A stretch of 64,000 nt of DNA. It comes from Subtercola endophyticus. Its GTDB lineage: Bacteria; Actinomycetota; Actinomycetes; Actinomycetales; Microbacteriaceae. This document shows, one piece after another, positions 1-8,803 of this stretch. A program made the position numbers and the translations under genes. The notes beneath the pieces were generated by a model. The model had not been told where the DNA came from, made no database searches, and worked only from the letters and a program-made list of their open reading frames with translations. The first letter of the stretch is position 1. Each line of letters begins with the position of its first letter. The stretch lies in the NCBI RefSeq assembly GCF_021044565.1, contig NZ_CP087997.1, forward strand, positions 1,674,001-1,738,000, written 5' to 3'.

Positions 1-1
1 T

Positions 2-166
2 CAACCCGATCAGCTGGCGTCGTTCCTGATGGCGGTCATGCGAGGCATGTCGGGGTGCGCCAGAGACGGCGGTTCTACCGAGGAGATCCTCGCCATTGCC
101 AGCTTGGCCGTCTCCGCCATACCAGAATCGCCAGCGGTTTCGCGACCTTCTCTGGCACGCTCATGA
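2..166 (+). CDS. TetR-family regulator, C-terminal fragment (5' end outside window)
   Basis: The window opens inside a plus-strand reading frame that encodes 54 residues, beginning QPDQLASFLMAVMRGM and ending at a TGA. The pattern of a hydrophobic helix followed by ASLAVSAI resembles the last two helices of the TetR C-terminal domain, where ligand and dimer contacts lie. Its stop overlaps the start of the next gene in an ATGA arrangement, so the two are probably translationally coupled and this regulator may control the FAD oxidoreductase. The DNA-binding domain lies off the window, so the family call rests only on the C-terminal pattern. Confidence 0.55.
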   Translation, partial: QPDQLASFLMAVMRGMSGCARDGGSTEEILAIASLAVSAIPESPAVSRPSLARS

Positions 167-1548
167 GCCACAGCGACGGCATCGACGAGCACCTCGCCCG
201 CGGCTCGGCAACCTACGAGGATGCTCGGCGTAGCGCCGTCTGGCAGAACATCGTGCCGGCACAGTACCCGGCACAGATTGTTCGGGTCAGCTCGGCAGAG
301 GGAGCCGCCGCCGCGGTCACCGATGCCGTTCTGAACGGACGAAAGGTTTCGCTTGTCAGCGGCGGTCACAGTTATGTCGGCAGCTCGCTTGTCGACGACA
401 GCGTACTCATCGATCTCGGGGCGCTCAACGGCATCACGGTCGATCGCGACTCGATGATCGCGACGGTCGGACCCGGGGTGAGAAATGGTGACCTGAATGC
501 AGCCCTGACGCGGGCGGACCTGGCTTTTCCTCTCGGGCACAGCCCGACGGTGGCGGTCGGCGGTTACCTTCTGGGCGGTGGGCTGGGCTGGAATTCGGAG
601 CAGTGGGGCGGGGCAGCGTGCGCGTCGGTGATCGGGGCAAATGTGGTGCTCGCTTCGGGCGAACGAGCGCACGTCTCGGCTGAGCAGAATCCCGATCTGT
701 TTTGGGCATTGCGCGGCGGCGGCCCGGGGTTTTGCGCACTGGTGACCAGTTTCGACGTGCGTCTCTATGAACGCCCGGTGGAGATCGTCGAGTTGAGCGC
801 GACCTACCCTCTCGCAGATGCTGCCTCTCTCGCCGCGTGGGCCGAGTCGGCCGTGCCCGGCAAGGCGCGGTGCATCGAACTGTCGATCATGTTCTCGTTC
901 GATATTGACGGGAGTGCGATGTGTTCGGTGTCGGCGATCGCCTTCGCCGACTCTTCGGCGACCTGCTCCGAACTGTTGCAGCCTCTCGTGCAGAGCCTGC
1001 CTGCTTCGTCTTCACCGGCCGCGACCGGCGCGCGTCTGACGTCTCGTTCGATGCGCGAGCTGCTCGACGCGAACGACGATCCACCGGCTCGTTACAGCGT
1101 CGAGACGGCGTGGTGCAGCGATGTCGCGGCAGCAGTGACGACGGCCGCCGAACAGTTCGCCGGCGCCACGGCGGCGGGCACGATCATCCATCTCTCCCTT
1201 CGATCGCACGTCGACGTGCCAGCGGAGGCGGCTTTCTCCATCGCTGCGCCTGTGCTGGTGTTCTCTTCGGCGGTGTGGAGCGACGAGGCCGATGACGCGG
1301 CACAGTTGGCTTGGTCAGATGGGGTGGTCGATGCCCTGGCGCCCCTCACGCTCGGCTATTACGTCAACGAGACCGACTTCATTCGGCACCCCTCACGACT
1401 GACCGGATGCTTCACCCCGGCCGCGAGTGCACGGTTGCGTTCCGTGCGCGAGCGTTTCGATCCACGCGGGGTCTTCAGCGCACCGGGAGCCTTCAGCGCG
1501 CCGGGAGTCTTCAGCGCACCCGGAGCCTTCAGCGCACCGGGAGCCTGA
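163..1548 (+). CDS. FAD-binding oxidoreductase (berberine-bridge-enzyme type)
   Basis: This 461-aa protein is of the PCMH/BBE flavin oxidase group, which oxidises alcohols, sugars or alkaloid-like substrates with O2. It has the SGGHSYVGSS segment, whose His is the usual 8alpha-histidyl FAD attachment site, and GGGLGWNSEQWGGAAC, whose Cys matches the second covalent FAD site in bicovalent members. The BBE C-terminal motif (YYVNETDF, then RFDPRGVF) is present. The ATG at 163 is chosen because it overlaps the TGA of the TetR gene; a longer frame upstream lacks family similarity. The C-terminus ends in four copies of a six-residue repeat, FSAPG(A/V), which is not part of the fold. The substrate is unknown. 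Confidence 0.85.
   Translation: MSHSDGIDEHLARGSATYEDARRSAVWQNIVPAQYPAQIVRVSSAEGAAAAVTDAVLNGRKVSLVSGGHSYVGSSLVDDSVLIDLGALNGITVDRDSMIATVGPGVRNGDLNAALTRADLAFPLGHSPTVAVGGYLLGGGLGWNSEQWGGAACASVIGANVVLASGERAHVSAEQNPDLFWALRGGGPGFCALVTSFDVRLYERPVEIVELSATYPLADAASLAAWAESAVPGKARCIELSIMFSFDIDGSAMCSVSAIAFADSSATCSELLQPLVQSLPASSSPAATGARLTSRSMRELLDANDDPPARYSVETAWCSDVAAAVTTAAEQFAGATAAGTIIHLSLRSHVDVPAEAAFSIAAPVLVFSSAVWSDEADDAAQLAWSDGVVDALAPLTLGYYVNETDFIRHPSRLTGCFTPAASARLRSVRERFDPRGVFSAPGAFSAPGVFSAPGAFSAPGA
1474..1545 (+). repeat. 18-bp tandem repeat x4 at the 3' end of the FAD oxidoreductase gene
   Basis: Four in-frame 18-bp units encode FSAPGA, FSAPGV, FSAPGA and FSAPGA directly before the stop codon. The units differ by only a few bases, which suggests recent slippage expansion. 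A disordered tail is expected. Confidence 0.9.
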
Positions 1549-1565
1549 CACGCCGCGCTCGAGGG

Positions 1566-3143
1566 TCACGCCCAGCGGCGCCCGACCACGCGTTCGAGAA
1601 CGACGGCGACGCCGTACGCAGCAAGCGCGAGCACGATGGAGACGAGCACCGCTGCCCACGACCCGCCGGTGTCGAGTATCACGGTCTTCTGGCTGAACAC
1701 TCGCCCAAGGCCGCCCTGGCCGAGCAGCCATTCGGCCGAGAGGGCGATGAGAAAACAGTTCGCGGCCGAGAGGCGCAGGGCGAGCATCACCGACGGTACG
1801 GCTGCCGGCAGAGCGAGCCTGACCAGTACGGTCAGTCGCGAAGCTCCGTAGACCGCGAAGATGTCGTCGCTGCCCGGCGGCCTCGTGGTGAGACCGCTCG
1901 CCGCCAAGACGTACACCGGAAAGAACGCCATGATGATGCACGCGGCGAACACGGTCGCGACTCCGTACCCCAGAACGCTGCCCAGAATCGGGATGAAAAT
2001 CACGATCGGAACGGTCGGCAGCAACACGGCCAGCGGCGCGACCGCCGCCGAGAGGGCAGGCACCAGCCAGAGGATCACGGCGAGCGCGAGTCCGACAATC
2101 GCCCCCGCGAGGAGGCCGCCGATGGCGATCGAGGTCGTGAGTGCAGCCGCGCCGAGATATGCACCGGGGTCGGCTGTCAGTGCGTTGACCACGTTGAGAG
2201 GCGCCGGTGCGACGAGCCGGGGAATGTGGTTCGCGGTGATCCAGTACTGCCAGGCGACAACGAGCCCGATGACGACGACCACGGTGACGGCGAAGGATGT
2301 TCGCAGCGAGATCGGCGTCACAGGGGTGGGGCGTGCCGCCGACCGGCCGAACCGTCGCGAAACACGCACATCGAGAAGTGTCGCAGCACCGTAGAGAACC
2401 ATCGAGAAGAGCACCGCGACGACCGCCGCAGACCAGAGCAATTCGTATTGGATGTTGCGCATCGACGAGATCATGATCACGCCGAGTCCGCTGTCGACGC
2501 CGAACCATTCGCCGAGCAGAGCCCCCAGCACTGCGGCGGGAATCGCGAGGCGAATCGCGTCGACGAATAACGGCACGGCTGTAGGCAATTTCAGCCGAAA
2601 GAATTGGTTCCACCGCCCCGCGCCGAACACGCGAAAGACGTCACGACTCGTCGGCGACGAGCTGCGGAATCCGTCGCTCACCGTGATGATCGTGCTGAAC
2701 AGTGCTGCGAGAGCCGCGAAGACGACAGGGATGGCCGGACGAGCGCCGGGCAGGGTCATCAGTATCGGCCCGAGCGCCACGATAGGAACGGCGTTGATGA
2801 CGATCGCACCCCGCAGAATGAGGCTTTCGGCTTTCGGGAAGAGCGCCGCCAGCACGCCGAAGGCCAGTCCCGCCGATATGCCGATGAGGCCGCCCAGTAA
2901 CGCCCGTGACGCGGTTGCGCCGAGCGACTTCCATAACAACGGCGCCTGCGCTGCGATCGTCGACAGTACGGCGGTCAGCGATGGGATCGAACCGCCGAAG
3001 AGTCCCGCTTGACCGACGGCCTGCCACAGCACGAGTACGCCCAGTATGGCCAGCGCAGTTCCGAGAACGGGTTTTCGGGCGGCTTGAGCGGGGGTACCGT
3101 GCATCCGCGCCGGGCGCGTTTCGAGGGCCGAGATGGTCACCAT
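1566..3143 (-). CDS. ABC transporter permease, two fused permease domains (NitT/TauT/ThiX type)
   Basis: A 525-aa inner-membrane protein built of two tandem BPD_transp_1 domains, each with the EAA-like loop (DIFAVYGASRLTVLVRLALP in the second half and DVFRVFGAGRWNQFFRLKLP in the first). Family permeases are usually about 250 aa per polypeptide, so this one supplies both halves of the channel in one chain. It follows the ATPase gene after a 2-base gap and has an AGGAG ribosome site just upstream, so it ends a binding protein-ATPase-permease operon. The substrate is set by the binding protein; pyrimidine, flavin or other heterocycle uptake is plausible but not shown. Confidence 0.85.
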   Translation of the reverse strand: MVTISALETRPARMHGTPAQAARKPVLGTALAILGVLVLWQAVGQAGLFGGSIPSLTAVLSTIAAQAPLLWKSLGATASRALLGGLIGISAGLAFGVLAALFPKAESLILRGAIVINAVPIVALGPILMTLPGARPAIPVVFAALAALFSTIITVSDGFRSSSPTSRDVFRVFGAGRWNQFFRLKLPTAVPLFVDAIRLAIPAAVLGALLGEWFGVDSGLGVIMISSMRNIQYELLWSAAVVAVLFSMVLYGAATLLDVRVSRRFGRSAARPTPVTPISLRTSFAVTVVVVIGLVVAWQYWITANHIPRLVAPAPLNVVNALTADPGAYLGAAALTTSIAIGGLLAGAIVGLALAVILWLVPALSAAVAPLAVLLPTVPIVIFIPILGSVLGYGVATVFAACIIMAFFPVYVLAASGLTTRPPGSDDIFAVYGASRLTVLVRLALPAAVPSVMLALRLSAANCFLIALSAEWLLGQGGLGRVFSQKTVILDTGGSWAAVLVSIVLALAAYGVAVVLERVVGRRWA

Positions 3144-3145
3144 GA

Positions 3146-3970
3146 TCAGCTCCTGGACGCCACGCCCGGCGAACCGACGAGGGTCTGGTCGAGCGCTTCG
3201 GTGAGGGAGGCGACGATGTGCTGAAACTCATGTTGCGCGAGCAGATCTTTCGTTCGCGACGGGCCGAAGGGAATGTCGACGGTCTGTTTCACCCTCCCGG
3301 GCCTTCCCGACATGACGACGACCCGATCGGCCAGAAAGACGGCCTCGTCGACGGCATGGGTGACGAGCAGGGTCGTCGTTCTGCGTTCGCCGAGGATTCG
3401 GCCGAGCTCAACGTTCAAGCGGTGACGGGTGACGGCGTCGAGGGCTCCGAACGGTTCATCCAGCAGCAGCACCCGAGGGTTCAGCGCAATGGATCGGGCA
3501 ATCGAAACCCGCTGTTTCATACCCCCAGAGAGCTCGGCCGGGCGTGCGTTCGCGAATTCACGAAGGCCGACCAGGCCGAGGAGCTCGGTGACTCGGTTCG
3601 AGTCGACCGGGCGGCGCGCCAGACGGAAGGGCAGCTCGATATTCGCTCGAACGGAAAGCCACGGCAGCAGCGCGTTGTCTTGGAACGCGACGCCGAGTTC
3701 TCCGCTCGAGATCAGTTCGGCCGGATCGCCGCCGCCGACGCGGACGGTGCCCGAGTCGTAGGTCTCGAGCCCGGCCGCGATGCGTAGGGCGGTCGACTTG
3801 CCACAGCCCGACGGGCCGAGAATGGCAACGAATTCGCCCTCGGCCACACTGATTGTGAGGTCGTCGAGAGCCGCGGTCACTCCGGCCTTGCCCGCGAAAC
3901 GCTTCGACACGCCGATCAGCTCGATGCCTTCGGGCGAGCGTGCGCGCAGGGCGTCAGGCGAGAGAGTCAC
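3146..3970 (-). CDS. ABC transporter ATP-binding protein (NitT/TauT type)
   Basis: A 274-aa cytoplasmic ATPase with Walker A GPSGCGKST, a Q-loop (VAFQDNALLPWLSV), signature LSGGMKQR, Walker B VLLLDEPFGALD and the H-loop LLVTHAVDEA. The FQD and FGALDAVTR sequences are typical of the nitrate/taurine/thiamine-precursor importers. Its ATG overlaps the stop of the binding-protein gene by four bases, and the permease gene follows immediately, so the three subunits are co-translated. Confidence 0.9.
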   Translation of the reverse strand: MTLSPDALRARSPEGIELIGVSKRFAGKAGVTAALDDLTISVAEGEFVAILGPSGCGKSTALRIAAGLETYDSGTVRVGGGDPAELISSGELGVAFQDNALLPWLSVRANIELPFRLARRPVDSNRVTELLGLVGLREFANARPAELSGGMKQRVSIARSIALNPRVLLLDEPFGALDAVTRHRLNVELGRILGERRTTTLLVTHAVDEAVFLADRVVVMSGRPGRVKQTVDIPFGPSRTKDLLAQHEFQHIVASLTEALDQTLVGSPGVASRS

Positions 3971-5037
3971 TTGCTCGCGGCCTTCGCGTCGGAGACGACG
4001 GTGTAGTCGTACACGCTCTGAGGGGGAATGGTCTTGCCTCCAGCTGTCAGGGTTGCATTCATCGGGCCGGTGATGGCCGCCGGGTCAAGCGCCAGCAGAC
4101 CGTTCGCCGCCGTATAAGAACTGTTCATCAGCGGAGCCTGCGCCTGAATCGTCGCAACCTGAGTCGCCTGATCCAGTCCGAGCCCACTGCCATAGTCGGC
4201 GATCGTGGTTGCCGCCGCCGACGCCGGGTCTGCCAGAGCGTCAGCCCAGCCCTTCTGCGTGGCCGAAACGAAGTTCACCACCGCCGCGCGGTTGCTGTCG
4301 AGAAAGCTTCGCGTGGTGACGATCAGTCCGGCATACGACTTGTAACCGAGCGAGTCGAAGGTGACCGTGTTGAACGCGGTGCCTTTCAACTGGTAGGGAA
4401 TCGGCTCACTGTTCAGGTACACGTAATACGCGTCGATCTGACCCTGGAACAGTGGAGCCGCGTCGTACCCCACTTGCACGGGCGTGTAGTCCGGGGATTC
4501 ACCATTCACCTTGAAGAGGGTGTCGATATCGGCCTGGCCCGAAGCGTCGCTTCCGATGCGGAGGCCCTTGAGGTCGTTGACACTCTTGACGGTCACCGAC
4601 GGCAGCGTCATGAAACCCGCGGGTGAGGTCTGGTAGACGGCACCGACGACGACCAAGTCCGCACCGGAGGCTTGGGCGTCGGCCAGCCGCGACATGTTCG
4701 ACACGATTCCGATCTGCGCGGCACCGCTCGCAATGACAGCGGCGGTCGAATCGACGTTGCTGCCGTCGAGAAAGTTCACGGCGAGGCCGTCGGCCGAGTA
4801 ATAGCCCTTCTTGTCAGCGACGAACATGCCGGCGAACTCACTGTCTTTGACCCAGTCGAGCTGAAAAGCGATGCTCGTGCTCGCGCCGGCGCTCGCACTG
4901 GTCGAGTCGCTCGATGAACCGGCGCATCCGGTGAGCGCGATGGCGGCGGTGATCAGCGTGGCGGCAGCGGCGACGAAGCGCCTCGACGTGATGAGTTGAT
5001 GAGCGTGGTTTTTCTTGGAGCTGGCAGAGCGTGGCAC
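3967..5037 (-). CDS. ABC transporter substrate-binding lipoprotein, NMT1/THI5-like
   Basis: A 356-aa exported lipoprotein: basic N-terminus, hydrophobic stretch and lipobox LTGC near residue 38. The mature part opens with FQLDWVKDSEFAGMFVADKK and GYYSADGL, the hallmark of the NMT1/THI5 binding-protein group (thiamine-precursor pyrimidines, riboflavin, nitrate and sulfonates). The GTG start at 5037 has an AGGGAGA ribosome site. It is the first gene of the ABC operon, downstream of a LysR gene on the same strand with a 187-bp promoter-bearing gap. Ligand unknown; the neighbouring amidohydrolase and FMN monooxygenase suggest a degradable N-containing compound. Confidence 0.85.
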   Translation of the reverse strand: MPRSASSKKNHAHQLITSRRFVAAAATLITAAIALTGCAGSSSDSTSASAGASTSIAFQLDWVKDSEFAGMFVADKKGYYSADGLAVNFLDGSNVDSTAAVIASGAAQIGIVSNMSRLADAQASGADLVVVGAVYQTSPAGFMTLPSVTVKSVNDLKGLRIGSDASGQADIDTLFKVNGESPDYTPVQVGYDAAPLFQGQIDAYYVYLNSEPIPYQLKGTAFNTVTFDSLGYKSYAGLIVTTRSFLDSNRAAVVNFVSATQKGWADALADPASAAATTIADYGSGLGLDQATQVATIQAQAPLMNSSYTAANGLLALDPAAITGPMNATLTAGGKTIPPQSVYDYTVVSDAKAASK

Positions 5038-5115
5038 AGTGTCTCCCTCGGTTAGCGATTGTGGTCACTGTAGAAGCAGGGCTTCCAGCCTTCCAATAAG
5101 GGTCACGAGTCCACT

Positions 5116-5132
5116 CATAAGTAATATCAATG
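5116..5132 (-). promoter_or_regulatory. Putative LysR operator upstream of the ABC operon
   Basis: Read on the minus strand this is CATTGATATTACTTATG. It matches, with two changes, CATTGACATTGCTTATG at 6215-6231 on the plus strand. Each copy points toward its downstream operon and lies about 80-110 bp before the start codon, as expected for a shared activator site. Confidence 0.45.
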
Positions 5133-5224
5133 ACCCCGCCAATATCGCTGGGGCAGGGCTGAATCCACTGCCGTCTGGGGGAAATGTTTTACGAGAACGA
5201 AACACGCGGTGCGTTACCCCGACC

Positions 5225-6127
5225 TCAGCCGACACCTTTCTCGATGAGCCGGGCGAAGTCGACGACGTGCGCTCGATGATCGCCGCGCATCCGTGCAAGA
5301 GCGAAGGTGACAGGCTCCAAGTCGACGATCGTGACGAACGCCAGCCCGCTGCTGCCGTGGTTGTCTGCAACGGCGGCGCTCGTGATCGCCATCCCTCGTC
5401 CGGCAGAGACCAGCGCCATCATTTCTTCGACCGTTCGGGCCGGCGGCCCGACGATCGGCGGCATCGGGTAGCCGGGCCTGGGGTTCGCTATCCAGAAATC
5501 CCGGTCAGAAGAGGCGTCGAGAATCGGTTCGTTCTCGAGGTCGGCGAGAGAGATGGATGCTCGCCCGGCGAGCGCATGCGAACGGGGCAGGATCGCGACC
5601 CGCGCGCCCTCCCCCAACGGATACAACTCGACGTCAGCGATCTCCGAGCCGTCGGCCAGTTGCATGAAGAGCAAATCGACTTTGCCCTGTAGAAGCTGTT
5701 CGCGCTCCTCGTCCCACGGAACATGGCCCAAGACCACGTCGACGTCGTCGACTTCCGCACCCAGACGAACCGCAGCGTCCGTGAGAGCCCGCGGCGTACT
5801 TGTACTGAACCCCACCTGGAGCGTGCGCTTCTTTCGCGAGCCTCCCGCGCGCTCGACCCGGTTCAGAGCGCGGGAGGCTCCGGCAAGCAGGCTACGGGCT
5901 TCTTCGTAGAGCACCTCGCCGGCCGTCGTGAGCGAAAAACTCTCGGGTCCGCGTCTGCTGTCCCGCTCGATCAACCGCGATCCGACTGCTGCTTCCAGAC
6001 GCTGGATGGCTTGGCTGAGCGCAGGTTGGGAGAGATGCAGTTCGAACGACGCCGCCGTGAAGCTCCGTTCGTCGACGACGGCGACGAAGTATCGCAAGAG
6101 CTTCAGATCAAGGTCATGGGATGGCAC
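5225..6127 (-). CDS. LysR-family transcriptional regulator
   Basis: A 300-aa regulator with the canonical N-terminal winged helix (LLRYFVAVVDERSFTAAS, then LSQPALSQAIQRLE), followed by the periplasmic-binding-protein-like effector domain. It sits between the ABC operon (same strand, downstream) and the amidohydrolase/monooxygenase pair (divergent), the classic place for a catabolic LysR activator. Two near-identical 17-nt motifs, one before each operon, are probable targets. GTG start at 6127. The effector is presumably the pathway substrate or an intermediate. Confidence 0.9.
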   Translation of the reverse strand: MPSHDLDLKLLRYFVAVVDERSFTAASFELHLSQPALSQAIQRLEAAVGSRLIERDSRRGPESFSLTTAGEVLYEEARSLLAGASRALNRVERAGGSRKKRTLQVGFSTSTPRALTDAAVRLGAEVDDVDVVLGHVPWDEEREQLLQGKVDLLFMQLADGSEIADVELYPLGEGARVAILPRSHALAGRASISLADLENEPILDASSDRDFWIANPRPGYPMPPIVGPPARTVEEMMALVSAGRGMAITSAAVADNHGSSGLAFVTIVDLEPVTFALARMRGDHRAHVVDFARLIEKGVG

Positions 6128-6214
6128 CGATCGCGCTCCTCCACGTTGCTATTTCGTAAATTCTATTCGGCGAATGCCGACACAAAGACCGCTCTGAGCC
6201 GTCGTCACGCGGCC

Positions 6215-6231
6215 CATTGACATTGCTTATG
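6215..6231 (+). promoter_or_regulatory. Putative LysR operator upstream of the amidohydrolase operon
   Basis: CATTGACATTGCTTATG lies 108 bp upstream of the GTG at 6339. It is the partner of the minus-strand copy at 5116-5132. It contains TTGACA, which could also act as a -35 box, but no clear -10 lies at 17-bp spacing. Confidence 0.45.
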
Positions 6232-6338
6232 TCGACAACGACGACGCGTATGAGTCAGAACGTCGACAAGCCGCTAGGTTTCTGAGCACGCCGCACGGCA
6301 CCGACCAACCCGCTCTCCAACCGAAAGGCAGGCGTTCC

Positions 6339-7325
6339 GTGTCATCCACCCGAGACCTTCTCGCTCTGCCGAAGGCCCACCTGCACGCCCATCTCGACGG
6401 TTCGTACCCGGTCTCCGCGGTGCAGGCTCTTGCCGAGCGTCGCGGAGCGGTCTTCACCGTTCCCGATTCTTTCGACGATGTCTGGGCGTTTTTTCACGCT
6501 TACGGCACCGTGCCCTCGCTCGTGCACACTCATGAAGATCTGGCCGCACTCTGCCGGGCGCTCGTTCACGCCGAAGCCGCTGAAGGCGTGCTCTATCTTG
6601 AACCAGCGATCGAACCTCAGCTCTACGCGCCGCGGTTGGGGAGCATCCTGCAGGTCACGACGACCATCGTGACGGCCTTCGCCGAAGCCGCGGCCGACGC
6701 CGGCATCGAGGTCGGATCGAATCTCAACATCAACACTGACCAGGACTTCGACATCGCCGAGGAACTCGCACGCGCCGCCGCCCATTTCGCCGGCGCCGGG
6801 GTCACCGCATTGGGAACCGCCGGATTCATCGAACCGGGCAACCTCGCTCGCTACACCACGGCAGCCGAGATCGGTCTCGCCGCCGGGCTTCCCGTGGTCT
6901 CGCACGCCGGCCAGACCGGTGGCCCGGCGAGCGTCGAAGAGGCGCTCGATCTGCTGCATGCCACCCGCATCTCGCACGGCTTTCGCGCGATCGAGAGCGC
7001 TGAACTGGTGCAGAGACTCGCCGACGAACAAATCGTCTGCGACATCACCCCCGTCTCGAACGTGAGGCTCGGTGTTGTCACAAGCCTGGCCGAGCATCCG
7101 GCACCGCGCTTGATCGCGGCCGGGGTGCCGGTCACCCTCAACGCCGATGACTCGCTGTGGTTCTCGCGGTCGGTGACCGACCAGTATCGCCTCGCACGCG
7201 AGTCGTGGGGGTTCACCGACGCCGAACTGGCACACGTTGCAGCCACGGGGATGCTCGCCGCCGGTATGAGCAGTGCCACCCGCAATACCTTCCGTACACA
7301 ACTCGACACATGGGAACAATCGTGA
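6339..7325 (+). CDS. Adenosine-deaminase-like amidohydrolase with altered catalytic residue
   Basis: A 328-aa TIM-barrel metallohydrolase of the adenosine/adenine deaminase family. LPKAHLHAHLDGS carries the two metal-binding His residues, and TLNADDSLWF carries the metal-binding Asp pair region. In the usual HAGE motif the Glu that shuttles protons is replaced by Gln (SHAGQTGG, codon CAG), so ordinary purine deamination may be lost or changed. The GTG start has a GAAAGGCAGG ribosome site. It is translationally coupled to the FMN monooxygenase downstream (GTGA overlap) and diverges from the LysR gene, suggesting a role in breakdown of an N-heterocycle. The true substrate cannot be read from sequence. 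Confidence 0.8.
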   Translation: MSSTRDLLALPKAHLHAHLDGSYPVSAVQALAERRGAVFTVPDSFDDVWAFFHAYGTVPSLVHTHEDLAALCRALVHAEAAEGVLYLEPAIEPQLYAPRLGSILQVTTTIVTAFAEAAADAGIEVGSNLNINTDQDFDIAEELARAAAHFAGAGVTALGTAGFIEPGNLARYTTAAEIGLAAGLPVVSHAGQTGGPASVEEALDLLHATRISHGFRAIESAELVQRLADEQIVCDITPVSNVRLGVVTSLAEHPAPRLIAAGVPVTLNADDSLWFSRSVTDQYRLARESWGFTDAELAHVAATGMLAAGMSSATRNTFRTQLDTWEQS

Positions 7326-8689
7326 AGCAGATCATTATGGGCGCCTTCGAAATCAACGGCGTCAACCTCACCAGCCAAGGCGTCTGGGCACACCCAGAGC
7401 AACAGAGCTACCGATACAAAGACCTCTCTTACTGGACCGACTTGGCTCAGCTGCTCGAGAAGGGCTTCTTCGATTTTCTGTTTCTCGCCGATTCCTACGG
7501 GTACCCGTCGATGAACGGCGAGACACCAGACGTCGCGTTCGAGCAGGCCGTCGAGATTCCCAAGAACGACCCCATGCTGCTCGTTCCCGCACTCGCTGCC
7601 GCCACCTCGCATCTCGCTTTCGCAGTGACGACCTCGACGACATTCGAAGCCCCCTTTGCGAACGCTCGCCGATTCGCCACCCTCGACCACCTCACCCAGG
7701 GGCGCATAGCGTGGAACGTCGTGACGACCTCGAGCGCCGTCGTCTCCGACCTGTTCGGGCGCGACGGAATGATTCCCCACGACGAGCGATACGCCATCGC
7801 TCAGGAGTATCTCGACGTGAGCTACGACCTGTTCGAGGGCGGCTGGGACGACGACAGCGTTGTCGCAGACAAGTCCTCGCGCGTGTATGCCGATCCGGCC
7901 AAGGTGCACAAGATCCACCACCACGGCCGGTACTTTCGGGTGGACGGCTATTTCAACTGCGAGCCGTCGCCGCAGCGCACGCCCGTGCTGTTTCAGGCCG
8001 GCTCGTCCGCGTCGGGGCAGCGATTCGCCTCGCAGAACGCCGAACTCGTCTTCTTGCAGGGAAAAGACGCGAACACTCTGAAAGCGCAGGTCGCCAACCT
8101 GCGAAGTGGTGCCGTCGCCGCGGGCCGCTCGTCCGACGCGATCAAGGCGATCGTCGGTTTGTCGATCGTGGTCGCCGAAACGCACGACGAGGCGGTGGCG
8201 AAACTCGACGACTTTCTGTCGTACGTGAATCCCGATGCCGCGCGAATCTATTACTCGAGCATGACCGGTATCGATCTGGCCAAGCTCGACCCGGAACGCT
8301 CGTTCGCTACCGTCACGACAGAGGGCGGGCGCACCCAAGTCGAGCGCTACAAAGAGAACACGGTCAGAGAGGCCACGGCCGATTTCCTTCGCAACGGCAT
8401 GCGCGAGTTCATCATGGTCGGCACTCCGGTCGAAATCGCTGACCAGATCGAGGCGCTCGTCGAAGAGACCGGCATCGACGGATTCAACTACACCCCGTTC
8501 GTCTCCCCCGGCTCGTACCGCGACCTTGTCGAACTGGTCGTTCCCGAACTGCAACGCCGTGGCCTCATGCGCACCAGCTACCCCGCGGGAACCTTCCGCG
8601 AGCGGCTCTTCGGCGAGGGCGCGGCACGACTCCCCGCGACGCACCCCGGAGCCAGCCACCGAACCGCCCTGGCCGACGCCTCGGCCTAG
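7322..8689 (+). CDS. FMN-dependent monooxygenase, NtaA/SnaA/DszA family
   Basis: A 455-aa luciferase-like flavin monooxygenase. KQIIMGAFEINGV near the N-terminus, FFDFLFLADSYG, LDHLTQGRIAWNVVTT and PVLFQAGSSASGQRFA are diagnostic of the nitrilotriacetate/pristinamycin/dibenzothiophene-sulfone monooxygenase family, which uses FMNH2 from a separate reductase. No reductase gene is nearby. The GTG at 7322 overlaps the upstream TGA by four bases and is preferred; an in-frame ATG at 7310 is an alternative. Substrates in this family range from chelators to riboflavin (the riboflavin lyase of Microbacterium is a relative), so the assignment stops at family level. Confidence 0.85.
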   Translation: MKQIIMGAFEINGVNLTSQGVWAHPEQQSYRYKDLSYWTDLAQLLEKGFFDFLFLADSYGYPSMNGETPDVAFEQAVEIPKNDPMLLVPALAAATSHLAFAVTTSTTFEAPFANARRFATLDHLTQGRIAWNVVTTSSAVVSDLFGRDGMIPHDERYAIAQEYLDVSYDLFEGGWDDDSVVADKSSRVYADPAKVHKIHHHGRYFRVDGYFNCEPSPQRTPVLFQAGSSASGQRFASQNAELVFLQGKDANTLKAQVANLRSGAVAAGRSSDAIKAIVGLSIVVAETHDEAVAKLDDFLSYVNPDAARIYYSSMTGIDLAKLDPERSFATVTTEGGRTQVERYKENTVREATADFLRNGMREFIMVGTPVEIADQIEALVEETGIDGFNYTPFVSPGSYRDLVELVVPELQRRGLMRTSYPAGTFRERLFGEGAARLPATHPGASHRTALADASA

Positions 8690-8803
8690 GCGCGCACGGG
8701 CCGCAGGCAACAAACGATCGCTATCGGTCGCCGCAGTCAGCTCGCTGGTAATCCAGTGTGCGCTGGCATTTCGGCATCGTACATATGTTGTCGCCACTTC
8801 TAG

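Noticed and set aside
1311..2570. 419-codon plus-strand frame rich in Arg, Asp and His
   Set aside because: It is antisense to the ABC permease, which has full family patterns; composition is that of a high-GC shadow frame.
5038..5224. Possible TPP or FMN riboswitch before the NMT1-like binding protein
   Set aside because: I looked for the conserved CTGAGA/THI-box and RFN stems in the transcribed direction and did not find them as a set; only a single GCTGAGG occurs.
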